A DNA stretch of 64,000 nt from Crotalaria pallida (GCA_037953625.1 CM075649.1:95485290-95549289); one strand, 5' to 3'; positions 10,401 through 22,130 are shown, counted from the first letter of the stretch. Made by a program: numbers and translations. The notes: generated from the letters alone by a model not told the origin.

Positions 10401-11027
10401 TTTTCTTTACCTCAGCAGTGCCCCATAAGTATTATTTTTACTTCCGCTAACTCTGATTTCTATTGAATAGGAATTCGGCGATAAGTTTATGTTTTATATA
10501 TTCAAATCCAACTCGAGAGGCAAATGATATGTTTTAATAATAACTACGAATAATGTTTTCTATAATTAAGGAAATGTTATCTCGAGAACCTTTTTCGAAT
10601 CTAAGATATTACTAAGCCGAATTCAAAAATGGTTTATGTTAAAAAGGGTTTATGAACGAGCAAGTACTAATCTTAAAAAGAAAAAATTTTCTAGTCCTAA
10701 TTTTGATAGCAAGTATTCAACTATTTGGAAATATTAATTATTTTCAAGTTAAAAAGAGAGCGTCTTAACACCCCTAATTTTCGTCTCCCGAATAAGGAAA
10801 TTAATAATAAAAAAGTTTTATTATTAATTTATAGAATTTTCCAAGTTTATGTTTTGTGTTTAATTAGCCTTAAATATAAAAATAAGTTAAAATATTTTTA
10901 TATGGCAATTAAATGCAGAATATAAGGAAATTGCATTTTGGTCCCTGAAGGAGGGCTAAAAGGCAAAATTAGAAAGGTTCTTGGAGGGAAAGATTTAAAA
11001 ATGATAATTTTTAAATTTTGAACTGAC

Positions 11028-11060
11028 CTAACCGGTTAGTAATGCCCTGTAACCGGTTAG
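11028..11060. promoter_or_regulatory. Paired palindrome upstream of the A2 TATA box
   Basis: TAACCGGTTA occurs twice with centres 21 bp apart, 131 bp upstream of the TATA box at 11191. Confidence 0.75.
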
Positions 11061-11190
11061 ACGATGAACTCAGAAACTGGTTTAGTGGATTTTGATGAGT
11101 AATCACTGGGTTAATTCGTTTAATCGCCACGATTACTGCATGAATTGAGTGGAGAACCACGCGTCGCCCTGCATGTTACCTTCAATTGTC

Positions 11191-11198
11191 TATAAATA
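11191..11198 (+). promoter_or_regulatory. LTR TATA box (A2)
   Basis: TATAAATA lies at the same relative position as in the A1 LTR. Confidence 0.65.
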
Positions 11199-12119
11199 AG
11201 GGAAAATCTGAGGAATTAGGGGTTGATCAACTGATTTCTGGTTGAAGAAGGGAGATTAGGGTTTCTGAATTGTTCTGAGCAATTCGTCTTCGTTGTTGAG
11301 TGTTAGTAATCGAGTGATACACGATTGTGAAGCTTACATCAAGAGCTTTACAAAGATCTAAACACTGTGAGCTGAGGGTTAGTGTGGAAGGAGAAATCAA
11401 GCTTGGAAGTTGGAGGTAGAAATCTGGGTTCTCTGTGATTCTGATTCTGGGAGCTGACTTCCAGACTCGATTTTGGTAAGCATAGTCAATCTCTAATCCT
11501 CAAACTTCTTTGATTCTCTAGTGCATGTACCCTACTTTGAGTCCTAACTGTTTTCCCCAATTTCTTTGGTCATTTGCTATGTCAAAATCTCTGGTTTTTG
11601 GACCCTGTTGCTGGGAAACGAATCTGGAAACAGAGCTGTGAGTTTGTGAGAAATCAGTGGAGTTTCTTCAATTTCAGTGTTCAATCTTCATCAAAATCAA
11701 CTTAGAGGTATGGGAGAAGTCTTCACTATACTAGATTTAGACTAAATGTCAAATGATTTAGGATTTGAGTTCACAAAACTCAAAAGGGCATTATGTGTTT
11801 TTAAGCACAAAGGCTTGGAGGCCAATTTCTTGCTCACTGTGGTTTTGAGCAAATTTCAATTGATGCATGCAAGCTATATAAATGTTGAATTCTGTGGTTG
11901 AGTGCTTGATTTAAGTTTTGATGTGTTAAATTGTGTTTATGTGATTTTTCATACAATTTGATACAATAAACTTGATGCTTGCAATATGAACGTGTTTCTG
12001 GGTGTAAACATGTTTATTTTAAGGCATATGAACTTGGTGAATACTGGAAATTGGTTAGATTTGAGAAAGAAAGAGAATGAGTTGTTAAAACTCTTGTTTT
12101 AATGGTCTGACTGCATAAC

Positions 12120-12152
12120 CTAACCGGTTACACGATTTTCGTAACCGGTTAG
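12120..12152. promoter_or_regulatory. Paired palindrome, 21 bp spacing
   Basis: TAACCGGTTA occurs twice. The spacer (ACGATTTTC region) differs from the A1 counterpart but the spacing is unchanged. Confidence 0.75.
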
Positions 12153-12502
12153 ACACTGTAAATTTTCAAAGAAAAATCAGTTTGCAAATCAGTCCTGAAA
12201 CTTAAATGGTTTTTACTCAAATCTAAGCCTTAATTTCTATACACAAGGTCTGAATATGAGTTGTGGTAATGTCAACAAATTCAGATTGGAAAGATTTCCA
12301 TTTATGCCTTAAATTGATGGAATAATTTCAAGTGAAATTATGTTCATTGGAAAAGGATATGTGATTTGGACTTTTGAATGATAAACAATGGTTTTTGAGG
12401 TATAAAATAAAGTTAAAAAAAAAGTGTTTTGGATTGGGTAGAGAATTCAAGAAAAAAGGGTTTTTCTGAATTACAATGGTAAAACAGTTCAGGTCTGTAA
12501 TT

Positions 12503-12535
12503 CTAATCGGTTAGCCTGAAACTGTAACCGGTTAG
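12503..12535. promoter_or_regulatory. Paired palindrome with one decayed half
   Basis: The first site reads TAATCGGTTA (a C-to-T change) and the second is intact. The spacing is kept at 21 bp. Confidence 0.7.
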
Positions 12536-12787
12536 TACCTGAATCTGAAAAATAAAAAGTTAAGTTTTAAATACCATTGAAGTTGTATTACTCAATCTGG
12601 GTTTTAAAAGGCATATTTTGAGAAAAATTCAAAGGGGAATTTTATACCAAATATTATACCTCAAATAAATCATTCAAAAGTAGAAATTGGAATATTTCTA
12701 AATCACATTAATTAATGTAAAGATAAAACCAACCCTGATGTTTGTGCATACATATAGACTGGAAGTCTGGTTGGTAGGAATGTTTAT

Positions 12788-13005
12788 CATATTCTGGGAA
12801 TATGAGGAGGGTACTCCGGGAGTACCAAAGTATAACCTACTTGATGACACATTATAGATATGTGGCCAGTGTCCGGGACCTGGTTTTTATGCGTTCTGGG
12901 AACGTGGCGTTCTGGGAACGTGGTGCACACTCCGGGAGTGATGCTTTTATCCAAGTATGGTTCGGCATTATGTTCTGGGAACTAATGTCGGTGTTCCGGG
13001 AACAC
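12788..13005. repeat. Inverted-repeat array in the A2 LTR
   Basis: Most palindromes of the A1 array are present. One CGTTC/GAACG unit has decayed to TGTTC/GAACT near 12971. Confidence 0.78.
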
Positions 13006-13229
13006 AATGGTGTATTGGATGGACGTCCAAGATGGACATTTAGAGGCCTCAGTGGTGGATAGAAAATCATACATCATGCCACTTGCATTATAAGAGTTAT
13101 AATGTTGAAAAATTGGTGTGCTCATATGTATTTGCATTATGATCTGTCCATGACATATTTGTGATTGTAATTTTAGTCTTTATCCACTATGTATATGTGT
13201 ATACTTACTCCCTGTGCCCTGTTTAGGTG

Positions 13230-13703
13230 ATGGCCAGATACCTAGCCTGCATCGAGATACGCCCTATCCCTAGCGGTATATGGACGTATGAGGAGCACCG
13301 TGCCACCTTTGAGGGAGAGGTGGAGATCACTCTCTACCACCCTAACCCTCTGGTAGGTGTGCGACCTCGTCGATTTAGGATTCCATTAGTCTATACTATG
13401 CATGTTCCACCTTTTTACACTTATAGAGGACCACCCCCGGCTCGACCTATGCGTCGTTTTCATAGTTTTAGATTTAGAGCTGCCACTCGTTCCCATCCTT
13501 CATCCCATAGAGTTGTTACTGAGGAGACTCCTTCTCCTGGTCCGACTGATTATGATAGGACTGCTTCTGCAGACCCTAGACCCAGTGGTGGGGTCTCTAC
13601 TCAGTCAGGCGAGGTCGAGGAGGACCATGTGGAGGATGAGAGCGAGGAGGAGGTGCATGTTGAGCCGACTGTTTCTGCTAGAGGTGGACCCGCTGGTTCA
13701 TAG
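13230..13703 (+). CDS. LTR-encoded ORF, intact, 157 aa (A2)
   Basis: This is the A2 copy of the LTR ORF, intact and the same length as the A1 copy at 9635-10108. It differs mainly by silent or conservative changes, while the flanking intron and leader carry many indels. The start is the ATG after TTTAG|GTG. It has the same arginine/aromatic N-terminal blocks and acidic tail (EVEEDHVEDESEEE). The open frame in the more decayed element, whose gag-pol has five nonsense codons, is consistent with selection on this ORF for longer or later than on gag-pol; a short target length is the simpler alternative. Confidence 0.75.
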   Translation: MARYLACIEIRPIPSGIWTYEEHRATFEGEVEITLYHPNPLVGVRPRRFRIPLVYTMHVPPFYTYRGPPPARPMRRFHSFRFRAATRSHPSSHRVVTEETPSPGPTDYDRTASADPRPSGGVSTQSGEVEEDHVEDESEEEVHVEPTVSARGGPAGS

Positions 13704-14306
13704 GAGCCTGCATAGCATAGGAGCTGCTGAGGACATGGAGGACTTGCTCTGAGACTTCTGTTTTTGGACTTTTGTTATATATTGTATATATTGAGAGGTC
13801 TTAGAGTGAGCTTTTAATTTAGTGCAGCTGGTCTGTATATGTTTTATCAAAACTTGCTATCTCGACTTTTATCACTTGCTATTGTTAGTACTGATGGGGT
13901 TATATGTCATGACTTTTATCACATATATATATATGCTTTATTTTCCTCAGCAGTGCCCCATGAGTATTGTTTTTCTTCCGCGAACTCTGATTTCACTTTA
14001 TAAAGGATTCGGCGTTAAGTTTATATTTTATATACTCAAATCTGACTCTAGAGGCAAATCATATGTTTAAATAATAACTACTAAGGTTTCCTATAAATAA
14101 GGGCGTGCTTTCTCGAGAGTCTTTTTCAAATCTAAGATCATACTAAGCCGAATTCATGAAACGGTTTATGTCAAAAGAGGTTTTGATTAAGCAAGTAGTA
14201 ATATTAAAAAGGAAAAATTTTCTAGTCCTAATTTTGATAGCAAGTAGTAAACTATTTGGAAATATTAATTATTTTCAAGTTAAAAAGAGAGCGTCACACC
14301 CTTGGG

Positions 14307-14318
14307 TGGTATCAGAGC
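14307..14318 (+). other. Primer binding site, initiator tRNA-Met (A2)
   Basis: TGGTATCAGAGC starts 8 bases after the LTR end, as in A1. Confidence 0.92.
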
Positions 14319-14460
14319 ATTGGTCCTGTTCCTCATGGCCCCGCAGATGCAGCTAAGTATGATATTCAATATTGATTGAATATGTTTGAGTAAGTTAGTG
14401 GTAACATTTATGTCTTAAAGACCTTTTTAGTAACCCAAAGCCCATAGTGCAGGTCTTTCT

Positions 14461-17400
14461 ATGGCAACCCAGAATCGAAATGTTACTAACGAAATGTTAG
14501 AACGAATCACAACCGTGCTGGAGGGTATGTAGCAGCAGCAGAGGCATCAATCATCTCAGGAGAGAGCTGGTAACCCGTCTGCTGGCAACATGGCGAATCC
14601 TGATGCTAAGACTCTGTCGGAGTTCAGGAAGTGCAATCCACCAAGATTTGAGGGGGGATATAAACCTGATGAGGCGAACAAGTGGTTGCATGAGATCAAT
14701 AAGATCTTCCGAACTCTGGAGTGTTCTGATGAACAGAAGGTGACCTATGCAGTTTACATGCTTCATGGGGAAGCTGAAAACTGGTGGGATCACACGGTCC
14801 AATTGCTGAATTTTGAAAGGAGAGCAATCAACTGGGGAGTATTTATGGAGAAATTTCTTAATAAATATTTTCCAGAAGATTTGCGGAGGAAAAAGGAAGT
14901 GGAGTTTATGCAATTGAAACAAGGGGATATGAGTGTAGGGGAGTATGCTGCCAGATTCGAGGAACTGATGAAATACTCTCCCTATTACTTAAATAACCCT
15001 GATGAAAGAAGTAAGTGTGTGAAGTTTGAAGGTGGGCTACGGCCGAAGCTGAAGTCTATCTTCAGTTATCAAAGGATTCAGAGTTTCCCTGCATTGGTGG
15101 ACATGTGCAGAATGTATGAAGATGATAAGAAGGCGGAGTTGATAGGGGGTCAAGCGAAGGGGGTTGGACAGAACTATGGACCCCAAAGGAAGAAGAAGTT
15201 TGACCATCGGAATAATGGTCCATATTCTAAGAACAAGGGGAAAGGCAAGGTAGTGATAGATAACCGGAACAAGCCTCGCGATGATGCTCCTTATTGCGAG
15301 AAGTGCAAGCGTTATCATCATGGTCAGTTTTGCTAGTCCACAGGAGGATGTTTCAAGTGTGGGAAACAAGGTCACTTTGCCCGTGAATGCAAGGAATCCG
15401 CAAAGGGGGATGCAAAGGGATCTGCTGGAAAGTCTGTGGTACAAGGACGAGTATTTGCCCTAAGTGGTAGTGAAGCAACCCAAACCCCGAATCTCGTGCA
15501 AGGTAATTTTCTGCTCAATAATCAACCTTGCAAAATCATGTTTGATTCTGGAGCTACACATTATTTTGTTTCCCCTGAATGTGTGAGTAGGCTGAATCTT
15601 ATTGTTTATGATTCACCCTGCTATCTTAGTATAAATACCCCTACGGGAATACCGATCTACACCGCTAAAGTCTGTTTAGGGTGTAATGTAGAAGTTATGG
15701 GTCGTTCATCCCAGGTAGATTTGGTTTGTCTTCCTAACTTACAATTGGATGTGATCTTGGGAATGGATTGGTTGATGAAGAACCAAGTGATCATCAATTG
15801 CGAGGAAAAGACAATTTAATATAGGACCCTTGAACCGGAGGGATATATGTGTTTATTCTCGGCTTCTGGAGAAGAAGAGTCGATGCCGATTGAAGAGATT
15901 CCAGTGGTGAGGGAATTTCCTGAAGTATTTCCTGAGGAGATACCAGGATTACCTCCGAAGCGAGAGATAGAATTTGGGATCGATTTAGTCCCTGGAGCTG
16001 GTCCCATCTCTATTGCTCCTTATAGGATGGCACCACCAGAAATGGGAGAAATGAAGAAACAAATCGAGGAGCTGTTGCAGAAACAGATGATCAGGCCAAG
16101 CGTTTCGCCTTGGGGAGCTCCGTTATTGTTCGTAAAGAAGAAAGATGGAAGTATGAGGATGTGTGTGGACTGCAGACAGCTGAATAAGGTTACTATTAAG
16201 AATAAGTATCCTTTGCCAAGGATTGATGATCTTATGGATCAAGTAAGGGGAGCTGCAGTATTCTCCAAGATTGATCTGAGATCGGGATATCATCAGATCA
16301 GGATAAAGGAGGAGGATATACCCAAGACTGCATTTTGATCGCGATACGGTCATTATGAGTATGTTGTGATGTCGTTCGGATTGACAAATGCACCTGCTAT
16401 TTTCATGGACTATATGAACCGGATCTTTAGACCATATTTGGATTTGTCTGTGGTGGTATTCATTGACGATATTTTGGTCTATTCTAAAAATCCGGAAGAA
16501 CATGAAGAGCATCTCAGGATTGTGCTAAAGGTTCTGAAGGAGAAGCAATTATATGCCAAACTTACGAAGTGTGAGTTTTGGTTGAATGAAGTGAAGTTTC
16601 TAGGGCATGTAATCTCTAAAGAGGGAATTGCGGTGGATCCAGCGAAGGAAAGTTCAGTGCTAAGTTGGGAACAGCCTAAGACGGTGACGGAGGTGAGAAG
16701 TTTCTTAGGGCTGGCTGGATACTATCGTCGATTCATAGAAGGATTTTCTAAGATTGCATTGCCTTTAACTAAGTTGACTCGGAAGGATCAATCGTTCGTG
16801 TGGGACTATCGGTGCGAAGCTAGTTTTCGTGAGTTGAAGGAAAGGTTAACATCGTCTCCTGTGTTAATCTTACCTGATCCTCACAAGAGCTTTGAAGTTT
16901 ACTGTGATGCATCTAAGCAAGGACTGGGTTGTGTATTGATGCAAGAAGGAAGAGTAGTGGCGTATGCATCGAGGCAATTGAAGAACCATGAGGTGAATTA
17001 CCCGACACACGATTTGGAATTGGCGGCGATCGTGTTTGCCTTAAAGATATGGAGACATCATCTCTATGGTACTACATTCCAAGTATTTAGTGACCATAAG
17101 AGTTTGAAATATCTGTTCGACCAGAAAGAGTTGAACATGAGGCAAAGAAGATGGATGGAGTTCTTGAAGGATTATGATTTTAAACTCCATTATCATCCGG
17201 GTAAAGCGAATGTGGTTGCAGACGCGTTGAGTCGGAAAGCAATCCACGTTAGTGCGATGATGGTCAAGGAAGCAGCATTGATTGAAGAATTCAGAGACTT
17301 GAGCTTGTTGATGCAAGTGGAGCCATCAAGTATCAAGTTGGGGACGTTGCAGATCACAAACAAGTTCTTGGAAAGAATTCAGGAATTGCAACGAGCAGAT

Positions 17401-18092
17401 GAAGAGTTGATGGAAAAGATGAGACTAGGTTCGGAAGGAAAGGAACCTGATTTCAAGATAGGGCAGGATGGAATCCTTCGTTTCAGGACAAGGATTTGTG
17501 TACCAAGAGATCAAGAAGTTAGGAGACTAATTCTTGATGAATCTCATAAGAGTCGGATGAGTATGCATCTCGGATCGACCAAAATGTATCAGGATTTGAA
17601 GAAGATATTTTGGTGGTCGGGATTGAAAAGAGATGTGGCAGAATATGTGGCGGCGTGCTTGATCTGTCAGAAAGCGAAGGTAGAACATCAGAAACCGGGA
17701 GGACAGTTGCAACCTCTGAGGATTCCCCAGTGGAAGTGGGATAGTATCTCAATGGATTTTGTGTCTGGTTTGCCAAGAACAGCAGCAAATCATGATGCAA
17801 TCTGGGTGGTTGTGGATAGGTTAACAAAGTCGGCACATTTTATTCCGATAAATATGCGTTATTCCTTGAACAAGCTTACCCAGATCTATATCAAGGAGGT
17901 AGTTCGTCTTCACGGAGTGCCTTCGAGCATTGTATCAGACCGAGATCCGAGATTTTCGTCATAATTCTGGAAGAGTTTGCATGAAGCTATGGGAACAAGG
18001 TTGAAATTGAGTTCTGCGTATCATCCACAGACGGATGGCCAGACGGAGAGAACAATTCAATCTTTGGAAGATGTGTTGCGAGCGTGTGCACT
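14461..18092 (+). pseudogene. gag-pol: A2 gag-pol polyprotein, broken and truncated in integrase
   Basis: Same family as A1: gag (ATG 14461), CCHC knuckle after 15340, protease with an intact DSGATH motif (near 15544), RT with FIDD (near 16460), RNase H (YCDAS, near 16900) and integrase through HPQTDGQTERT. In-frame stops lie after GM near 14530 (TAG), and at 15334-15336 (TAG for Trp), 15817-15819 (TAA for Gln), 16336-16338 (TGA for Arg) and 17962-17964 (TAA for Gln). All are explained by C-to-T or G-to-A changes, and I noticed no frameshift. At about 18092 the sequence leaves the family, so the integrase C-terminus, chromodomain and 3' LTR are absent from the window. Confidence 0.92.
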
Positions 18093-18450
18093 CAAACACT
18101 TGCATTCTTTTTTTTTTAAAAAAAAAAGCCTTTCTAGTGACCACCTAACTGATCGCAGTTCGGATCCGAGGTCGAACGAATAAACATGCAACGAGTTGGT
18201 AAAGAAAAACTCGCGTTTGTGCAACAAGCTAAAGAAAAGGCTTGCATAACTCTGACCTCGGACATAGTACGTATGCAACAAGTTAGAATAAAAACTTGCA
18301 TAAATATAACAACGTGCAACAAATTAATACTAGAAAGAACTTGCATAAAAATAAAATGTTGTACACAATGAAGCAAAATACAACCCAACATTTTCAAACA
18401 TGTTACAAAAAAGAACATAGACAAATCACAAGCTGCCCAGCATAAGGGAC

Positions 18451-20280
18451 TTATGCTGCCTCATCTTCAACATCGGACAGGACAACCGAGCTTGGGTTGA
18501 ACTCCTCATCCGGTTTCTCCACCAAAGGATTGGGCAGATTCTCCTCGGGCTGGTCAAGGTCAACCTCGAGCCCATCCTTGTCGAAATCAACCATCTTCCC
18601 GTCCTCCACCCCGAACCCAGCAGAGGCGCCGACATACCGAATTCGGAGCCCTTGGTTCAGGTGAAGAATCTGTTCTACCGCACTAGTAAAAATTTTGCTT
18701 GCCGCCTTCTCAAGATTGAAATCCGATTCATATGCAGCTACCTTGTGTTTAAGAGCTTGAGCGGCTCTTCTCTTTAGCAAGGTCCTCACCTTCTCCACCT
18801 CGGCCAGGCCTTCCTGCCGGCCAGCCTCCTTTGCATTCGCCTTCGCTTGGGCCAGGGCCTCCTCTTGACTTTTCCGAAGCTCCTCCATCTGCTGACGGTG
18901 CTTCTCTTCTAACTTGGCTAACTTTTGCTCGGCCGAGTTTTTACTATTCTTTAGCTCCGCCACCTCCGCTGCCATCTCAGATCGGGCCCTCTTCTTGGCT
19001 GGCGACACGCCTTCCGCAACGTCATCAGCAACTTCGGCCAACACATTGAAAATATTTGTTGATCTTTTCAAGTGATAGGCCAACCCTTCGGCCATCTTCT
19101 TCCACTCGGCTCCCGACATCTTTACAAGAGCATCTTTGATAGAGGTCTTAGAAGTGGGGGTCACCGGCCTCGGAGTACCGGTAGTAGTGACGAGCCCAGT
19201 ACTTGGTGTCGGAGATTGAGGAGGAGGTGGGGCAATGATCGCCGTAGGTGGAGTAGGGTGGGGAGGAGCGGAGTCGGTCGACGATGTATCAGCGGTCGCG
19301 GCCTCATTGGAAGTACTCTCTGACCTCTTTCTTTTGCAGCTCAACGCAACCTTCAGTGCCTTAGACGACATTGCCGACCAATATTCCTCTGCAGACAAAA
19401 AGATAAAGAAAAATCAGTAAGAGAATTAAAAGAAAATTATAAGAGTATAAGAACAAGGTTAGCTACCAATTTTGGCTATGACTTCGTTGTCAGAACACTT
19501 CATGAAAACTCCAATATCAAGTTGGAATTTTCGAGCCTGATATTCATTTTGGAAATGGTGGACTGTGGCGGCCTCGTTGGCATCAAGAGTCGCGCCCGAC
19601 CATCTTTGTGGCGTGCCGAGGTGGCGATCGAAGAACTCCGGGGTCCACTCCAAGGGAAACCTCGGACCCGTCTCGTCCCGGAACCAAGGTCGACCAGTGC
19701 CCACGAACTTGTACTTGAAGAATCTGGGCTTAAAATGCTTCCAAGATTCCGTAAACATTCCGAACAGCCCACAGCGAGCTCGGGCTTTGGCCGATACCCA
19801 AAGTCGACCAGTAACCCCGTCTTTGTTACTGACGAACGGGTTGTACATCCATAGAAAGAGCCGAACCGTGCATACCAACCCTTTGGCCCCGCAATACTTT
19901 TGAAACGCCCTCAGGAATGACCAGGTGTTGGGATGAAGTTGCGAAGGGGCCAATCCGAGCTCTTTCAGAACCCTCATCTCGAGGTCGGTGAACGGCAAGG
20001 TCACGCCGAGGTTGTGAATCAAGTCGGCATAAAAAAAGAAGGAGTTGTCATCAGTCCTGGTGCATATTCTGTCATTCGCCGAACAAGGGAGAACTTCATA
20101 AGAAGTACCAGCGGCATCTCCCGAACAGGGTAGTACAGCTCTCTTCACGTCGGAGAGCTTATCCTCGGAATCTAAACTAGATTGCACTCCCTTCGGCTCC
20201 ACGTCGACCCATTGATATTGGTCGGCATCGCTGGGCGCAGGGTACAGCTCAGGTCGGCTGACGCATTTCCTGGGCGGCAT
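18451..20280 (-). CDS. Antisense extra ORF of the Tat-like element, two exons, about 583 aa
   Basis: Exon 1 runs 20280-19467 and exon 2 19388-18451, separated by a 78-bp intron (G|GTAGCT...CTGCAG|AG). The phases fit: one base of exon 1 completes a Glu codon with exon 2. Exon 1 has the plant putative gypsy-type transposon domain (as in Pfam PF04195), with LGLAPSQLHPNTWSFLRAF and a following W/F-rich region. Exon 2 is Ser/Thr/Pro rich, then a long charged coiled coil (about 18700-19000), then an acidic end (LSDVEDEAA). It reads open throughout, unlike every gag-pol here. The start at 20280 is the first ATG before the domain; it is preceded by an acceptor-like TTCCACAG, so a 5' exon may exist. 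The role is unknown in the family. Confidence 0.7.
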
Positions 20281-20490
20281 GGTACCTGTGGAAGAACAGG
20301 GGAGCTCGATGTTAGTCCTACGGGTTACAAAGAATAACCCCCTCGAAGTCGTTCCGAGGGGCGAGCACCTCCCCTCTACCACAGGCACCCCCCATTCATA
20401 TCCTCTTCCCTCCCCCATCTTCTCGAAATCGGCATAGCCCCCACCACCAATAAACTCGACCCAGGTGTATTGCTAAACCTACTCTTTCCT

Positions 20491-20670
20491 CTACTCCCAA
20501 TCCCGAGGATAGACAACCTCAACGGGATCAACCTCTAGAACCTGTTCCTCATATTCCTCGTCGACCTCCAGGGAGGAACAGAATGAGGAAGAGGAGCCGT
20601 CCTCTTCCTCGTTACTGCTACAGGATAGGGAGATCAATCTAGACCATTTCCTAACCCGTTCCCTACTCAT
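20491..20670 (-). CDS. Possible 5' exon or upstream ORF of the antisense gene
   Basis: A short frame beginning MSRERVRKW continues into a Ser/Glu-rich stretch and ends VEVVYPRDWE before a stop. An acidic, serine-rich N-terminus is plausible for this gene type, and the acceptor-like site just upstream of 20280 would allow splicing. I could not find a convincing donor. It may instead be a decayed N-terminus. Confidence 0.3.
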   Translation of the reverse strand: MSRERVRKWSRLISLSCSSNEEEDGSSSSFCSSLEVDEEYEEQVLEVDPVEVVYPRDWE

Positions 20671-21432
20671 ATTGAACCTAGTATATCCCTTTGATTTTTT
20701 GAAAAATGAAAGCAAAAACCCTCCAACAAGTCCTAAAACGCTCCAAACCCAGAAACATTATAAGCCACCAATCTCATTCCCCAAAGAGACTAACACAAAA
20801 CCCAACAGGCAGAAAAAACCACCCCTCACTATAGAAACAAAGCCTTTAAAATCCTAAATCCTACCCAGGCAAACCAGAACAGAGAAGAAAAAAAGGCAAA
20901 AACGAAAAATATGGAGTAAGAGAATACCTTAAGTATGCGACCGTAAAGAATGAATGGGAGGGAGAGAGTAACTTGCTGTTGATCTTCTGCTGAGAAAGAA
21001 GGTAAGAGGAGCACAGTTCCAAAATGCAGTTTCGAAGGGAAGAGGGAGAATGGGACTAGTGTGAGTGAATGAAAGAGCAACCGTTTGGTAGAGAGAAGAA
21101 GAGGAACGGTTTTTGTCAAAATAGGAGAAGAGAAACCATCTTCCCTCCATTTTCGAAATTTGGGCTTGGCCCAAAAGGCCCAACCCAGCATGCAGCCATA
21201 TCAACTGGGACACGTGGCACGCAGCAGCTGAAATAATGGACCTCGAGCAACGTCACAATGATGGTGACGCTTCGTAGGTTGCGATTTCTGACACGTGTCA
21301 GATCCGGTAAAAGCAAACGTCACTTCGGTACTGGTGAGTAGACAGCTGTCAAACCCGCTCCGTCATAATGAAAAGACGTCAGAGACAGCTGGATCCAGCT
21401 CTTGGCAGACTTATCGTCCGAACTCCCTATAA

Positions 21433-21576
21433 CCTCGGAACAAGGCTCAGATAGCCTTAACCGAGCTGGGGGACTTATCTGGTGGACTCGGCTCTTATGT
21501 GGTGGATCTGGGAAAAGGGCCTAAACCAAGACCTCGGAACAAGGCTCAGATAGCCTTGACCGAGCTGGGGGGTTTA
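21433..21576 (+). repeat. Tandemly duplicated polypurine-tract region
   Basis: The block CCTCGGAACAAGG through CGAGCTGGGGG occurs at 21433 and again at 21532, a period of 99 bp. Each copy carries the purine tract GAGCTGGGGG directly before a TGGTGGACTCG sequence, so either copy could mark the LTR start. Confidence 0.7.
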
Positions 21577-22130
21577 TGTGGTGGACTCGACCTAGCCGAG
21601 ATCCTCAGACCCCTTGCCTAAGGCCTCACGGCCCTATAAGAAGCCCTCTGTACGCTGGGCCGAGCTCAATTCTCAACGGCCGAACAGATACCAGATACGG
21701 GTCGACCTCACACTCCTACCCAGGTCCGACTTCCCTGTCCGACACCTCCCAGGGTCCGACACCTCCCAGGGTCTGACACCAAGGGCATGATGATGTCTTC
21801 CCTTCTCATCCACAAGGACAGCTCATCACCTTATCCGCAAGGACAGCTCATCCACTCATAGCTCAGTACAGGCTGGCCCTACTTGGGCCTAAAGCAAGCC
21901 CATTAGGGCAACCAGCTCCCCCCTATAAGTAGCTCCGTACTACATGGGGCTCAGGTACGTCCTCTAACCCTAATTATCACCCTCACACACCAGTGATTAG
22001 GGTTGCTTCTTGGCTCTCCCCTTAGCCACCAGAGGACTCCCACCAAACATCACCCATAAACCCTAGACAGAGGCTCCTTTGAAGGTCTTCTCCTATACCT
22101 TTGGAGGACCTCACCGTCTAGGACATCACA
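21577..22130 (+). mobile_element. 3' LTR of the Tat-like element (about 554 bp)
   Basis: It starts TGTGGTG after the polypurine tract and ends CATCACA, giving matching short inverted ends. It contains two similar core-promoter blocks, CCCTATAAGAAGC (21633) and CCCTATAAGTAGC (21922). The duplicated upstream tract leaves about 100 bp of uncertainty in the start. Confidence 0.6.

Larger units (their letters stand above)
7205..10764 (+). mobile_element. A1 chromovirus 3' LTR
   Basis: The LTR starts with TGTAACACC after the polypurine tract and runs about 3.56 kb to GAGAGCGTC, where the next LTR begins without any intervening base. The expected terminal ACA is missing. In order it holds a palindrome pair, a TATA box, a predicted intron with two further pairs and the inverted-repeat array, the intact LTR ORF, and about 650 bp of AT-rich 3' sequence with no other gene. 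Confidence 0.92.
11476..13226 (+). other. Predicted LTR intron of A2 (1,751 bp)
   Basis: The donor is TTTTG|GTAAGCATAG and the acceptor CCCTGTTTAG|GTGATGG, as in A1. The intron holds two palindrome pairs and the inverted-repeat array. Confidence 0.5.
10765..14298 (+). mobile_element. A2 chromovirus 5' LTR
   Basis: The LTR begins TTAACACCCC (TGTAACACCCC with a base lost) directly against the A1 LTR end and finishes GAGCGTCACA before a primer binding site. It has the same architecture as the A1 LTR but is clearly more diverged from both A1 LTRs than they are from each other, so A2 is a separate, probably older, lineage copy. Confidence 0.9.
18093..22130 (+). mobile_element. 3' part of a Tat-lineage Ty3/gypsy element, no gag-pol
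   Basis: An antisense extra ORF followed by a polypurine tract and a short 3' LTR in the plus direction is the layout known for Tat-lineage elements, where additional ORFs lie between pol and the 3' LTR, sometimes antisense. No gag or pol is present. The left edge abuts broken A2 sequence next to a T10A10 tract (18108-18127). I found no target-site duplication, so the left boundary is a truncation or rearrangement. 18128-18450 is the 3' flank of the antisense gene and holds no other gene; 20720-21430 is its upstream region. Confidence 0.65.

Noticed and set aside
18451..20418. Host transcription-factor gene
   Set aside because: The domain matches the plant gypsy-type transposon family and it sits antisense before a purine tract and LTR, as in Tat elements.
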